Source: Streptosporangium saharense (GTDB lineage: Bacteria; Actinomycetota; Actinomycetes; Streptosporangiales; Streptosporangiaceae). From it: a DNA stretch of 50,991 nt. A program made the translations under genes and the position numbers. The stretch covers positions 1-50,991 of the forward strand of contig NZ_JACHJP010000014.1 of NCBI RefSeq assembly GCF_014203715.1. Reading direction: 5' to 3'. Below the pieces are notes generated by a model that made no database searches, had not been told where the DNA came from, and saw only the letters and a list, made by a program, of their open reading frames with translations. Shown piece by piece: positions 17,754 to 27,213 of the stretch; positions within the stretch are counted from its first letter, which is position 1; each line of letters begins with the position of its first letter.

Positions 17754-20700
17754 ATGACAAAGGCATTTTCCACGAGCAAAGCAGCACGTGGATTGGGGGT
17801 CCGGAACTCCGAGGTCACCGATATGTCACGAAAAGCTGAGTGGGAATCCTTACTGGCTGTCCGCGCTAAAGAGCATCCCGACAGACCCGCCGTCGTCGGC
17901 CCACGGCTGACCCTTTCCTACGAGGCGCTCGACCGGCGTACCGCCGTACTCGCCGGGTCGCTCCGGGGGCATCGGGTGGGACCGGGACAGGTGGTCGCCG
18001 TGCGGGCTCAGGATCCGGTGAACGGTCTGGTCGCGTTGCTCGCCGTGCTGCGGGTCGGCGCCACGCACCTCGCGCTCGATCCCACGGCCCCCGAGGACCG
18101 TGACCGGTTCATCCTGCGGGACAGCGCCACCCGCCTCGTCCTGAGCGACGAAACCGACGACGACACCTGGAACCTCCAGCCGGAGGGAACCGAGCACGAG
18201 GGCGCGCACGCCGCCTACCTCGTCTACACCTCCGGCACGACCGGCAGGCCCAAGGGCGTCAGCGTGTCGTACGGCGCGCTCGGCGAGCACCTCGCCGGGA
18301 TCACCGAGCGGTTCGGGCTGCGCGAGGACGACCGCGTCCTACGGTTCGCGCCGCCGTACGTCGACGTCGCGGTCGAGCAGGCGCTCGCGCCGCTGACCGT
18401 GGGCGCGACCGTCGTCTTCGGCGCGGAACGCGCGCCCGCGATCGGCGACCTCCTTGACCTGCTGCGCCGGGAGCGGGTGACCGTCGCCAACCTGCCCGCG
18501 GGCTACTGGAACGAGCTGGCCCTCGGACTCGACAGGACCCGGCTGCCCGAGGGCCACAGCCTGCGGTTGATGATCTCCGGAAGCGAACGGATGTCCCCGA
18601 GGGCCGCCCGCGCGTGGCTGCGGCACGCCCCCGGCGTGCGGCTCCTCAACGCCTACGGGCCGACCGAGTGCGTGGTCACCGCGACCGTCCACGAGGTGAC
18701 CGAGGTCGTGACGGACGAGATCCCGATCGGCACGGCATGCGGCGACCGGACGCTCCACGTGCTCGACCCGGAGTCCGTCCCCTGCCCGCCCGGGGTCGCC
18801 GGGGAACTCCACATCGGCGGAAGCCCCCTCGCCCTGGGCTATCCGGGGCGGCCGGGGCTCACGGCCCAGCGGTTCGTGCCCGATCCGTACGGTGCCCCCG
18901 GCGCGCGCATGTACCGCACGGGCGACCTCGTCCGGCTCGACGCGGACGGGAACCTGGTGTTCCTCGGCAGGACCGACGACCAGGTCAAGATCCGGGGACA
19001 CCGCGTCGAGCCCGCGGAGACCCAGCGGGTCCTTGAGGGGCATCCGGCGGTACGGCGATGCGCGGTCATCGGGCAGCACGACGAGGACGGGAGAACCCGG
19101 CTGGTCGGCTACGTGGTGACCGAGACGCCGAACACCGGGGAGCTGACGGCCTTCCTCGCCGAACGGCTGCCCGCCTACCTGCTGCCCGCGCACCTGGTGC
19201 CGCTCGACCGGCTGCCGCTGACCGAGGGCGGCAAGCTCGACCGGGACGCGCTGCCGCCGATCCCGCGCGGCCCGGCGCACAGCGCGGGAGAACCCCCGCG
19301 GACCGAGACAGAACGGCTGCTGGCCGACCTGTGGCGGGAGGTCCTCGGCGTCGAGACGATCGGACGCGGTGACGACTTCTTCGCGCTCGGCGGTGACTCG
19401 CTCGCCGCGCTCCGCATCACCGCCAGGCTGTTCGGCCACTTCGGCAAGGGACTGTCTCCCCAGGCCGTCTTCGACACCCCGGTCCTGTCCGACCTCGCGA
19501 CCCGCCTCGACGCCGAACGGGCTCCGCAGCAGCCGTCTCCCGAGCGCACGCCGTACGAGGAGAACGAGAAGGACCGGCCGCTCTCCCTCGGGCAGCACGC
19601 GCTGTGGCTGGCCGAGCAGTGGAACCCGGGCGCGCCGCTCTACAACGTGCCGTGGCTGTTCCGGCTGCGTGGCCCTGTCGACGTCCCGGCGCTCGAACAC
19701 TCCCTGACCGCGCTCGTCGAACGGCACGAGGCGCTGCGCACGGTCTTCCCGGCCACCCTCGGCGAGCCGGAGCAGGTCGTGCTGTCCCCCTTCCCCGTGC
19801 TGCTGGGCGTCGAGGACCACTCGGAGGAGGTCGTCGCCCGCGAGGCCCGCAGGCCGTTCGACCTGGAGCACGGCCCCCTCTTCAGGACGCTGCTGCTGCG
19901 CGACGGCGAGGACGGCTGGGCGCTGCTGGTCGTCCTGCACCACATCGTGTGGGACGAGTGGTCGCTCGGCGTCTTCGAGACCGAACTCGCCGAGCTCTAC
20001 GCCGCCCACCTCGCCGACCGCTCACCCCAGCTCGCCGACCTGCCCACCCGCCCCCGCGACCACGCCGTACGGCAGCGCCGCCTGGCCCTGGACGAGGGAC
20101 TCGCCTACTGGGAGCGCAGACTCGACGGCGCCCCGAGGGAGCTGGCCCTGCCCGCCGACCGCGCCGCAGGGGAACGGACCCCGTCGGGCGCCGCCGTACG
20201 GTTCGACCTGGGGGCCGACCTCGCGGAGCGGGTGCGTGACCTGGCGCGGGCGGAGGGCGCGACGCCGTTCATGGTGCTGCTTGCCGCCTTCTGCCTGATG
20301 CTGCGGGGCCGTACCGGACAGGAGGATCTCGTCGTCGCCACGCCCGTCGCGGACCGGGAGCACGACGAGGAGGGCCTGATCGGCTACTTCGTCAACCTGG
20401 TCCCGCTGCGGGTGCGGGCGCGGACGGACGTGGGCTTCCGCGAGCTGCTCGGGCGGGTGCGCGAGGACGTGCTGGCCGACCTCGGCCACCAGGACGTGCC
20501 CTTCCAGCTCCTCCTCGACCGCGTCGCCCGCGACCACTCCGGGGAACGCGCCGCCTTCGCGCAGGTCGCCTTCGAGATGCACCGCCACAACGCCCGTCCG
20601 GTACGGCTCGGCGAGGCGGACGGGACCCGGGAGCTGGTTCCCACCGGGACGTCGAAGTTCGACCTGACCTGGCAGATCACCGACGACGGTGAGCGGATCT

Positions 20701-22628
20701 TCGGCGTCGTCGAGTACAGCACGGACCTGTTCGACGCCGCGACGGTCGAGGGACTGACCACCGGGTGGCGGGACGCGCTACGGGAGGCCGTGGAGCTTCC
20801 GGTGCACGAGGTGTTCGAGCGTCGGGTCCGGGAGCACCCCGACCGCGTCGCGCTGACCGAGGTCGATGGGGTGTCGTTGACCTACGGTGAACTCAACGTC
20901 GCCGCCAACCGCCTCGCCCACGCGCTGAACGCCCACGGGGTGAACCCAGGGGATCTGGTGGGGTTGCACCTGGCCCACGGCGCCTCCTACGTCATCGCCC
21001 TGCTGGCCGTCCTGAAAGCCGGAGCCGGGTATGTGCCGTTAGAGCCCGGTTTGCCGTCCGCCCGGTTGACGCTGATGGCCACCGAACCCGACCTCTCGGT
21101 CATCCTCACCACACAGCCCTGGACGTTGACTGACACCCCGGTCATGGATCTAACGGACCTCGCCGCCCACCCCGACACCAACCCGGCCCACCCGGCCGAT
21201 CCGGAGCGGGTCTTCTACATCCCCTACACCTCCGGCTCCACCGGTCACCCCAAGGGAACCCTGGTCCCCCACCGCGCCATCCCCGGCTTCTTCACCAACG
21301 TGTCTTACGCCACCTGGGGGCCAGAAGCCGTCACGTTGCTGCACTCGGCCCTGTCCTGGGACGGCAACCTCGTCGAGATCCTCCCGCCGCTACTGACGGG
21401 CGGGCGGATCGTCATCCACACCGGCCCCAACCGCGACCCGCTATCCGTCGCCGAGACCGCGCAGGCCCACAACGTCACCCACCTGTTCCTGCCCACGGTC
21501 GCGTTCAACACCATCATCACGACCAACCCCCACCACCTGGCAGGAATCAAGTACCTGATGTTCGGCGGAGAGGCCGTCACCGTCCGCCACGTCCACACCG
21601 CCCTGACCGAACTGCCCGACACAAGGTTGATCCACTGCTACGGGCCCAGCGAATGCACCGTCTTCGCCACCGCCCACCCCGTCACCGCAGCCGACCTGAA
21701 CCGGCCCACCATCCCCATCGGCACCCCCATCGGCGACCGGACCGTTCACCTCATCGACGTCGAAACCGGGCTCCTCGTCACCGAACCAGGCGAACCCGGG
21801 GAGGTGTGCATCAGCGGACCCAGCCTCGCCCACGGCTACCTCAACCGCCCCACCCTCACCGCCACCGCCTTCCGCCCTTACGCGAACGGAAGGCTGTATC
21901 GGACCGGCGACCTGGCCACCTACACCCCCGATGGCCTGCTGCTGTTCCAACGCCGCACCGACACCCAACACAAGATCCGCGGCTACCGCATCGAACTCAC
22001 CGAAATCGAAAACGTCCTCACCACCCACCCCCACATCACCCACGCCGCCGTCACCACCCACCCCGACCCCACCGGAACCCTCCGCCTCACCGCCTACCTC
22101 ACCACCGCAGAAAACCTCACGGCGACCGACATCCGCACCCACCTGACCCCCCACCTGCCCGACTACATGATCCCCACCACCTACCTCACCCTCCCGGCCC
22201 TGCCGACCACCCACAACGGCAAAACCGACCGCGCCGCCCTGCCACCACCCCACACCCTCACCCCCCTCCCAACCGGCCAAGAAGCCGTAGCGGAAACGGA
22301 CCCGCTGCACCGCACGCTCACCGGCATCTGGGAAAGGGTGCTCGGGCTGGCGTCCGTCGGCGCCGAGGACGACGTGTTCGAGCTGGGGGCGCACTCGTTC
22401 GCCATCGCCAAGGTGAAGGCGCGGGTCGCGGTGGCGCTGCGGATCGACCTACCGCCCCGGGTGTTCTTCACCGCCCGCACGGTCGCGGAGCAGGCGGCGG
22501 TGCTGCTGGAGAAGGCGTCGTCCCCGCAGGCCGTACTGCGCCGGGCCGAGGCCGTGGCCGCGCTGCCCGAGCTGGACGACCACGAGTGGGCGGCGGCCGT
22601 GGCCGACATCACGGACGGGGAGGACTGA
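17754..22628 (+). CDS. NRPS-1: A-PCP-C-A-PCP
   Basis: This 1624-residue protein has a start with GAGGAG 9 nt upstream. Domains: A1 ~35-505 (YTSGTTGRPKG, YGPTECVV, YRTGDLVRL); PCP1 with FFALGGDSL (Ser549); C ~600-1005 with LHHIVWDEW (His729, His730, Asp734); A2 ~1015-1510 (YTSGSTGHPKG, YGPSECT); PCP2 with VFELGAHSF (Ser1548). A1 lacks the usual Asp235: the pocket reads V-D-V-N-M-S-A-V-T, with Asp one place later, a pattern known from beta-amino-acid A domains. A2 reads D-G-V-F-M-G-C-V-F, identical to the free A-PCP protein. Starting with A rather than C, it fits behind the C domain that ends the PKS protein. A rare TTA leucine codon (21039..21041) may give bldA dependence. The stop is 1 nt before NRPS-2. 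Confidence 0.93.
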   Translation: MTKAFSTSKAARGLGVRNSEVTDMSRKAEWESLLAVRAKEHPDRPAVVGPRLTLSYEALDRRTAVLAGSLRGHRVGPGQVVAVRAQDPVNGLVALLAVLRVGATHLALDPTAPEDRDRFILRDSATRLVLSDETDDDTWNLQPEGTEHEGAHAAYLVYTSGTTGRPKGVSVSYGALGEHLAGITERFGLREDDRVLRFAPPYVDVAVEQALAPLTVGATVVFGAERAPAIGDLLDLLRRERVTVANLPAGYWNELALGLDRTRLPEGHSLRLMISGSERMSPRAARAWLRHAPGVRLLNAYGPTECVVTATVHEVTEVVTDEIPIGTACGDRTLHVLDPESVPCPPGVAGELHIGGSPLALGYPGRPGLTAQRFVPDPYGAPGARMYRTGDLVRLDADGNLVFLGRTDDQVKIRGHRVEPAETQRVLEGHPAVRRCAVIGQHDEDGRTRLVGYVVTETPNTGELTAFLAERLPAYLLPAHLVPLDRLPLTEGGKLDRDALPPIPRGPAHSAGEPPRTETERLLADLWREVLGVETIGRGDDFFALGGDSLAALRITARLFGHFGKGLSPQAVFDTPVLSDLATRLDAERAPQQPSPERTPYEENEKDRPLSLGQHALWLAEQWNPGAPLYNVPWLFRLRGPVDVPALEHSLTALVERHEALRTVFPATLGEPEQVVLSPFPVLLGVEDHSEEVVAREARRPFDLEHGPLFRTLLLRDGEDGWALLVVLHHIVWDEWSLGVFETELAELYAAHLADRSPQLADLPTRPRDHAVRQRRLALDEGLAYWERRLDGAPRELALPADRAAGERTPSGAAVRFDLGADLAERVRDLARAEGATPFMVLLAAFCLMLRGRTGQEDLVVATPVADREHDEEGLIGYFVNLVPLRVRARTDVGFRELLGRVREDVLADLGHQDVPFQLLLDRVARDHSGERAAFAQVAFEMHRHNARPVRLGEADGTRELVPTGTSKFDLTWQITDDGERIFGVVEYSTDLFDAATVEGLTTGWRDALREAVELPVHEVFERRVREHPDRVALTEVDGVSLTYGELNVAANRLAHALNAHGVNPGDLVGLHLAHGASYVIALLAVLKAGAGYVPLEPGLPSARLTLMATEPDLSVILTTQPWTLTDTPVMDLTDLAAHPDTNPAHPADPERVFYIPYTSGSTGHPKGTLVPHRAIPGFFTNVSYATWGPEAVTLLHSALSWDGNLVEILPPLLTGGRIVIHTGPNRDPLSVAETAQAHNVTHLFLPTVAFNTIITTNPHHLAGIKYLMFGGEAVTVRHVHTALTELPDTRLIHCYGPSECTVFATAHPVTAADLNRPTIPIGTPIGDRTVHLIDVETGLLVTEPGEPGEVCISGPSLAHGYLNRPTLTATAFRPYANGRLYRTGDLATYTPDGLLLFQRRTDTQHKIRGYRIELTEIENVLTTHPHITHAAVTTHPDPTGTLRLTAYLTTAENLTATDIRTHLTPHLPDYMIPTTYLTLPALPTTHNGKTDRAALPPPHTLTPLPTGQEAVAETDPLHRTLTGIWERVLGLASVGAEDDVFELGAHSFAIAKVKARVAVALRIDLPPRVFFTARTVAEQAAVLLEKASSPQAVLRRAEAVAALPELDDHEWAAAVADITDGED
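20802..22286 (+). repeat. Inverted repeat, right arm: duplicated adenylation domain
   Basis: Partner of 15708..17192. It encodes the A2 domain of NRPS-1. Compared with flanking NRPS sequence it is unusually rich in CCACC/ACC codons, the same peculiar composition seen in its partner, so both arms share a recent common source distinct from the surrounding modules. Confidence 0.9.
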
Positions 22629-22629
22629 C

Positions 22630-25600
22630 ATGACGACCGTGGAACACGGCTGGCAGCCGCTCAGGCCGGGGAACCTGGAGACGGCCCCGTTGACGTACGG
22701 CCAGCGCGCCCTGTGGCTGCTCGACCGGCTGACCCCGGGCACCGCGCTGCACAACATCCCCTGGGTGCTGCGGCTCGAAGGGCCGGTTGACGACACGCTG
22801 CTCGGGGAGTGCCTCAGGACGATCGTCGAACGGCACGACATCCTGCGCAGCGCGTTCCGCGCCTCGGTGGCCGAGCCGTACCAGACGGTCGAACGGGACG
22901 CGGTGTTCGGCCTGACCGTGACCGAGTGCGCGCGGGAGGCCGTCGAGGACCTGGTCCAGGCGGAGGCGCGTGGGCCGTTCGACCTGGAGCGGGACCTGCC
23001 GGTGCGGGCGCGGCTGCTGCGCTGGGCGCCCGACGGGTGCGTCCTGGTCGTTGTCTTCCACCACATCGCCTGTGACGGGCTCTCGCTGCCGGTCTTCGAG
23101 CACGAGTTGGCCGTGCTCTACACCGCGCGGGCCGAGGGCCGTACGCCACGGTTGCCCAAGCCGCCGATCCAGTACGCCGACTACGCGGCGTGGCAGCGGG
23201 AGCGGGATCCACGTGAGGAGCTGGACTACTGGCAGCGGCGCCTCGCGGGGGCGCCGGAGCGGGTGACGCTGCACACCGACCGGCCCCGCCCCCCGGTGCG
23301 GTCGACGGCGGGGGCGACCCACCTGTTCGACCTGCCGTCCGAGGTGACCGGGCGGGTGCGGGCGCTGGCGATGGCCGAGGAGGTCACGCCGTTCGTGGTG
23401 CTGTTCACCGCGTTCGCGGCGCTGCTGCACCGCTACACCGGTCAGGAGGACCTGGTCATCGGCTCCCCGGTGGCGGGCCGGGACCGGATCGAGCTTGAGG
23501 ACCTGATCGGCTACTTCGTCACCGTGCTGCCGCTGCGCACGCGGATCGGCGGCGGTGAGAGCTTCCACGAGCTGCTGGCGGCGGTCGGCAGGGACGTCAT
23601 GGAGGATCTCGACCACCACAGGGCGCCGCTCGACATGATCACCGACCGGCCGCTGATGAACGTCGCCTTCGGCGCGCACGGCGCCCAGGACACCGGGCCG
23701 CTACGGCTCGGCGAGGCGAGCGGGACCCCCCGGGTCCACACGACGGACACGGCCAAGTTCGACCTGCTGCTTTCGGTCTTCGACGACGGTCGCAGGATGC
23801 GGGGCGAGGTCGAGTACGCGACGGGACTGTTCGACGCCGCCACGGTCGAACGGTTCACCGGGCACTGGCTGACCCTGCTGGCCGCCGCCGTCGAGGCGCC
23901 GGGGACCGCCGTCTCCGAACTGCCCCTGACCTCCGGCGACGAGCTCGGCGCCGCCGTACCGGTGAGCCGTGAGCCCCGGACCTGCCTGCACGAGCGGTTC
24001 GAGGCCGTCGCCGCCCTGCACCGGGAGCGCATCGCCACCGACATCACCTACGAGGAGCTCAACGCCAGGGCCAACCGGCTCGCCCGTCACCTGCGGTCCC
24101 GTGGTGTACGGCCCGGCGACCGGGTGGGGCTGCTGCTCGAACGCACTCCCCGGCAGGTCGAGGCCGTGCTCGCGGTGCTGAAGGCGGGCGCCGCCTACCT
24201 GCCGATCGCCCCGGAGACCCCGCCGGAGCGGGTGGCGTTCCTCCTCGGGGACGCGGGCGCGAAGGTGGTCGTCGCCGACCGCGCCGGGGAGGGCGTCACG
24301 GTCGGGCTCGACGAGGAGGAGGCCGCCGTCTCCGCCCATCCCTCGGACAACCTCTGCCTGGACGTCCCCGTCGAGGCGACCGCCTACATCATCTACACCT
24401 CCGGCTCGACCGGCCGCCCGAAGGGGGTCGCGGTCACCCACGCGAACGTGGCCGAGCTGTTCGCCGCCACCGAGGAGCGCTTCTCCCCCGGCCCCGATGA
24501 CGTGTGGACGCTGTTCCACTCCTACACCTTCGACTTCTCGGTGTGGGAGATGTGGGGAGCCCTCCTGTACGGCGGGCGCCTGGTGGTCGTGCCGAAGGAG
24601 GTCGCGAGGTCCCCCGAGCACTTCGCCCGGCTGCTCCAGGAGGAGCACGTCACCTGCCTGAGTCAGACGCCCTCCGCGTTCGGCCAGCTCGTCGGCCTCC
24701 TTGAGGAGGAGCCGCGGGTCCTCGACGACCTCAGGCTTGTCGTCTTCGGCGGTGAGGCGCTGCAGCCGCACCACGTGCGCCGGTGGTTCGCCACCGGGGC
24801 CGGGCCGAACGCCCGGCTGTGCAACATGTACGGCATCACCGAGACGACAGTCCACGTCACGGCCTACGACATCACCCCGGAGACACCCTTCGACCGCAGC
24901 GTGATCGGACGGCCGCTGCCCCACCTGTCGGCCGAGGTGCTCGACCGGCACGGCCGGGCCGTACCGGACGGGGTGCCCGGGGAGCTGTTCGTCGGCGGGT
25001 TCGGGGTGACCGGCGTGTACGTGGGCCGTCCCGGGCTGACCGCCTCCCGCTTCGTGCCCGACCCGGCGAGGCCGGGGGCGCGGCGCTACCGCAGCGGTGA
25101 CCTGGTCCGCAGGCTGCCCGGTGGGGACCTGGAGTATCTGGGCAGGATCGACGACCAGGTCAAGATCCGTGGCTTCCGCATCGAGCCGGGCGAGATCCAG
25201 CGGGTCCTCGACGCCCATCCCGACGTGCGGTCCTGCGTGGTCGTGGTCAGGGAGGGACGGCTGCTCGCCTACGTCGTGCCCCGCGACGGGTGGCCGGGGG
25301 CGGCCGAGCTGCGCGCCCACCTGGCGGCCAGGCTGCCGGACTACATGGTGCCGTCGGCGGTCGTGCCGCTTGAGCGGATTCCGCTGACCCCCAACGGCAA
25401 GGTGGACCAGCGGGCACTGCCCGACCCCGGGCGTGGGGAGCGGCCCTACGAGGCGCCGCGCGGTCCCGCCGAGCGGGCGCTCGCCGACGCCCTCGCCGAG
25501 GTGCTGAAGCTGGAGCGGGTCGGCAGGGACGACAACTTCTTCGAGCTGGGCGGCGACTCGGTCCGCAGCGTGCAGGTCGCGGGACGGCTCAGGCGGGCGG

Positions 25601-27036
25601 GCTACGCGCTGCCGCTCGACGTGCTGTTCGCCCACCCCACGGTCCACGAGGCGGCGGCCAGGGTGACCCCTGCGGAGGACGGGCCGCCGCCGGAGCCGTT
25701 CTCGCTGCTCGGCGAGGCCGACCGGGGGCGGGTCGCGGCGCTCGACGACGTGATTGACGCCTACCCGATGACCTCCATGCAGCTCGCGATGGTCTACCAC
25801 ATGGAGCTTGAGCCGGAGCGCAGGCCGTACCACAACGTCAACAGCTATCGGGTGGCGACGCCGCTCGACGAGGAGGCGCTCACCCGGGTCGTGGCCGAGG
25901 CCGTCGAGCGGCACCCGGTGCTGCGCACCTCCCTCGACCTGGTCACCTTCGGCGAGCCCATGCAGCTCGTCCACCGGACGGCGCCCTCGCCGCTGACCGT
26001 GGAGGACCTCCAGGGGGCCGACCAGCAGGCGGCGATCACGGCGCTCGTCGAACGCGAGTGGGCGACCCCGTTCGACCTGCGGACGGCCCCGCTGTTCCGG
26101 GTGACGGCGCAACGCCTCTCCCCGACCGCCTTCCAGCTCACGCTCACCGAGCACCACGCGATCCTGGACGGCTGGAGCTTCACCTCACTGGTCGCCGAGA
26201 TCCTCAACCGGCACGCCCTGCTGCGGGACCGTCCCGACACGCCGAAGGCGCCGCCGCCCAGGTCACGGTTCAGCAGGTTCGTCGCCCTCGAACGCGCGGC
26301 GGCGGGCTCGGCCGAGTCGGTCGCCTTCTGGAAGGAACGCCTCTCCGGCCTCGACGGCACCCTGTTCACCGGCCTCGGGCGGACGGCGACCGTGGCGCAC
26401 AGCATCGACCGCGAGGTGGACGGCGAACTGTCCCGGGCGATGTCCCGGCTGGCCGTGAGCGCGGGAGCGAGCAGGAAGAGCGTCGCGCTGACCGCGCACC
26501 TGATCGCCCTGGGCCGGGTGACGGGCCGCACGGACGTCGTCACCGGGCTCGGCGTCAACGGCAGGGTCGAGGAGGAGGCGGGCACGGAGGCGCTCGGCCT
26601 GTTCCTCAACACGGTCCCCTTCTCCGTCTCCCTCGACGGTGGGACCTGGATCGATCTGGTACGGCGGGTGCACCGGGACGAGACGGCGATCATGCCGCAC
26701 CGGCGGGTGCCGTTCGCCACGCTCGCCCGTCACATGCGCGACTGGAACCTGGACGTCAACTTCGGGTTCAACCGGTTCCACGCGCTCGCCGGGGTCAGGA
26801 TCGACGACGAACGCATCGGGTGCGCGCCGACGATGCGCTACGAACCCAACCACTTCACGCTCAGCATCGGGTTCGTGCAGGACCCGGCCTCGGACCGGGC
26901 GCTGCTGATCGCCGACTACCCGGCCTCGAAACTGCCGCACACGGTCGCCGCGGACTACGCGGACTCCTTCATGCGGGCCGTACACGCCATGACCGCCCAG
27001 CCGTACTCCAACTACCGCGAGGAGCTCTTCCCATGA
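22630..27036 (+). CDS. NRPS-2: C-A-PCP-C, threonine-type A domain
   Basis: This 1468-residue protein has domains C1 ~15-430 with FHHIACDG (His144, His145, Asp149); A ~455-940 with YTSGSTGRPKG, FDFSVWE, YGITETT, YRSGDL and NGKVDQ; PCP with FFELGGDSV (Ser977); C2 ~1025-1468 with EHHAILDGWS (His1175, His1176, Asp1180). The A-domain code reads D-F-W-S-V-G-M-V-H, close to the well-known threonine code DFWNIGMVHK. The A-domain N-terminus is slightly shortened (HRERIATDITYEEL). C2 has no A/PCP after it in cis, so the acceptor must be on another protein, most simply the free A-PCP at 15429..17231. Its stop overlaps the MbtH start (ATGA). Confidence 0.93.
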   Translation: MTTVEHGWQPLRPGNLETAPLTYGQRALWLLDRLTPGTALHNIPWVLRLEGPVDDTLLGECLRTIVERHDILRSAFRASVAEPYQTVERDAVFGLTVTECAREAVEDLVQAEARGPFDLERDLPVRARLLRWAPDGCVLVVVFHHIACDGLSLPVFEHELAVLYTARAEGRTPRLPKPPIQYADYAAWQRERDPREELDYWQRRLAGAPERVTLHTDRPRPPVRSTAGATHLFDLPSEVTGRVRALAMAEEVTPFVVLFTAFAALLHRYTGQEDLVIGSPVAGRDRIELEDLIGYFVTVLPLRTRIGGGESFHELLAAVGRDVMEDLDHHRAPLDMITDRPLMNVAFGAHGAQDTGPLRLGEASGTPRVHTTDTAKFDLLLSVFDDGRRMRGEVEYATGLFDAATVERFTGHWLTLLAAAVEAPGTAVSELPLTSGDELGAAVPVSREPRTCLHERFEAVAALHRERIATDITYEELNARANRLARHLRSRGVRPGDRVGLLLERTPRQVEAVLAVLKAGAAYLPIAPETPPERVAFLLGDAGAKVVVADRAGEGVTVGLDEEEAAVSAHPSDNLCLDVPVEATAYIIYTSGSTGRPKGVAVTHANVAELFAATEERFSPGPDDVWTLFHSYTFDFSVWEMWGALLYGGRLVVVPKEVARSPEHFARLLQEEHVTCLSQTPSAFGQLVGLLEEEPRVLDDLRLVVFGGEALQPHHVRRWFATGAGPNARLCNMYGITETTVHVTAYDITPETPFDRSVIGRPLPHLSAEVLDRHGRAVPDGVPGELFVGGFGVTGVYVGRPGLTASRFVPDPARPGARRYRSGDLVRRLPGGDLEYLGRIDDQVKIRGFRIEPGEIQRVLDAHPDVRSCVVVVREGRLLAYVVPRDGWPGAAELRAHLAARLPDYMVPSAVVPLERIPLTPNGKVDQRALPDPGRGERPYEAPRGPAERALADALAEVLKLERVGRDDNFFELGGDSVRSVQVAGRLRRAGYALPLDVLFAHPTVHEAAARVTPAEDGPPPEPFSLLGEADRGRVAALDDVIDAYPMTSMQLAMVYHMELEPERRPYHNVNSYRVATPLDEEALTRVVAEAVERHPVLRTSLDLVTFGEPMQLVHRTAPSPLTVEDLQGADQQAAITALVEREWATPFDLRTAPLFRVTAQRLSPTAFQLTLTEHHAILDGWSFTSLVAEILNRHALLRDRPDTPKAPPPRSRFSRFVALERAAAGSAESVAFWKERLSGLDGTLFTGLGRTATVAHSIDREVDGELSRAMSRLAVSAGASRKSVALTAHLIALGRVTGRTDVVTGLGVNGRVEEEAGTEALGLFLNTVPFSVSLDGGTWIDLVRRVHRDETAIMPHRRVPFATLARHMRDWNLDVNFGFNRFHALAGVRIDDERIGCAPTMRYEPNHFTLSIGFVQDPASDRALLIADYPASKLPHTVAADYADSFMRAVHAMTAQPYSNYREELFP

Positions 27037-27209
27037 CATATGTCGTCGTGGTCAACGACGAGGACCAGTACTCGATATGGCCCGAGGAACGGGCGCTCCC
27101 CGCGGGGTGGGCCGACGCCGGTCACCGGGGCTCCGAGGACGAGTGCCTGGCCCACATCGAGCGGGTGTGGACCGACATGCGCCCGCGCAGCCTGCGTGAA
27201 CGGATCTGA
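27033..27209 (+). CDS. MbtH-like protein
   Basis: This 58-residue protein starts at ATG 27033 overlapping the NRPS-2 stop. It has the family pattern VVNDEDQYSIWPE, then PAGW, then CLAHIERVWTDMRPRSLR, including the conserved Trp residues. MbtH proteins bind A domains and are needed for their solubility or activity (family knowledge). It is a little shorter than typical (62-70 residues), mainly at the C-terminus. It probably serves the A domains encoded on both strands. Confidence 0.93.
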   Translation: MTYVVVVNDEDQYSIWPEERALPAGWADAGHRGSEDECLAHIERVWTDMRPRSLRERI

Positions 27210-27213
27210 GCCC

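Noticed and set aside
23701..26157. 818-codon open frame opposite NRPS-2
   Set aside because: Antisense to an intact NRPS with all core motifs; composition typical of a shadow frame.
25700..27036. Epimerisation domain at the end of NRPS-2
   Set aside because: The motif is EHHAILDGWS, which fits a condensation domain; the DGVSWR-like signature expected for E domains is missing.
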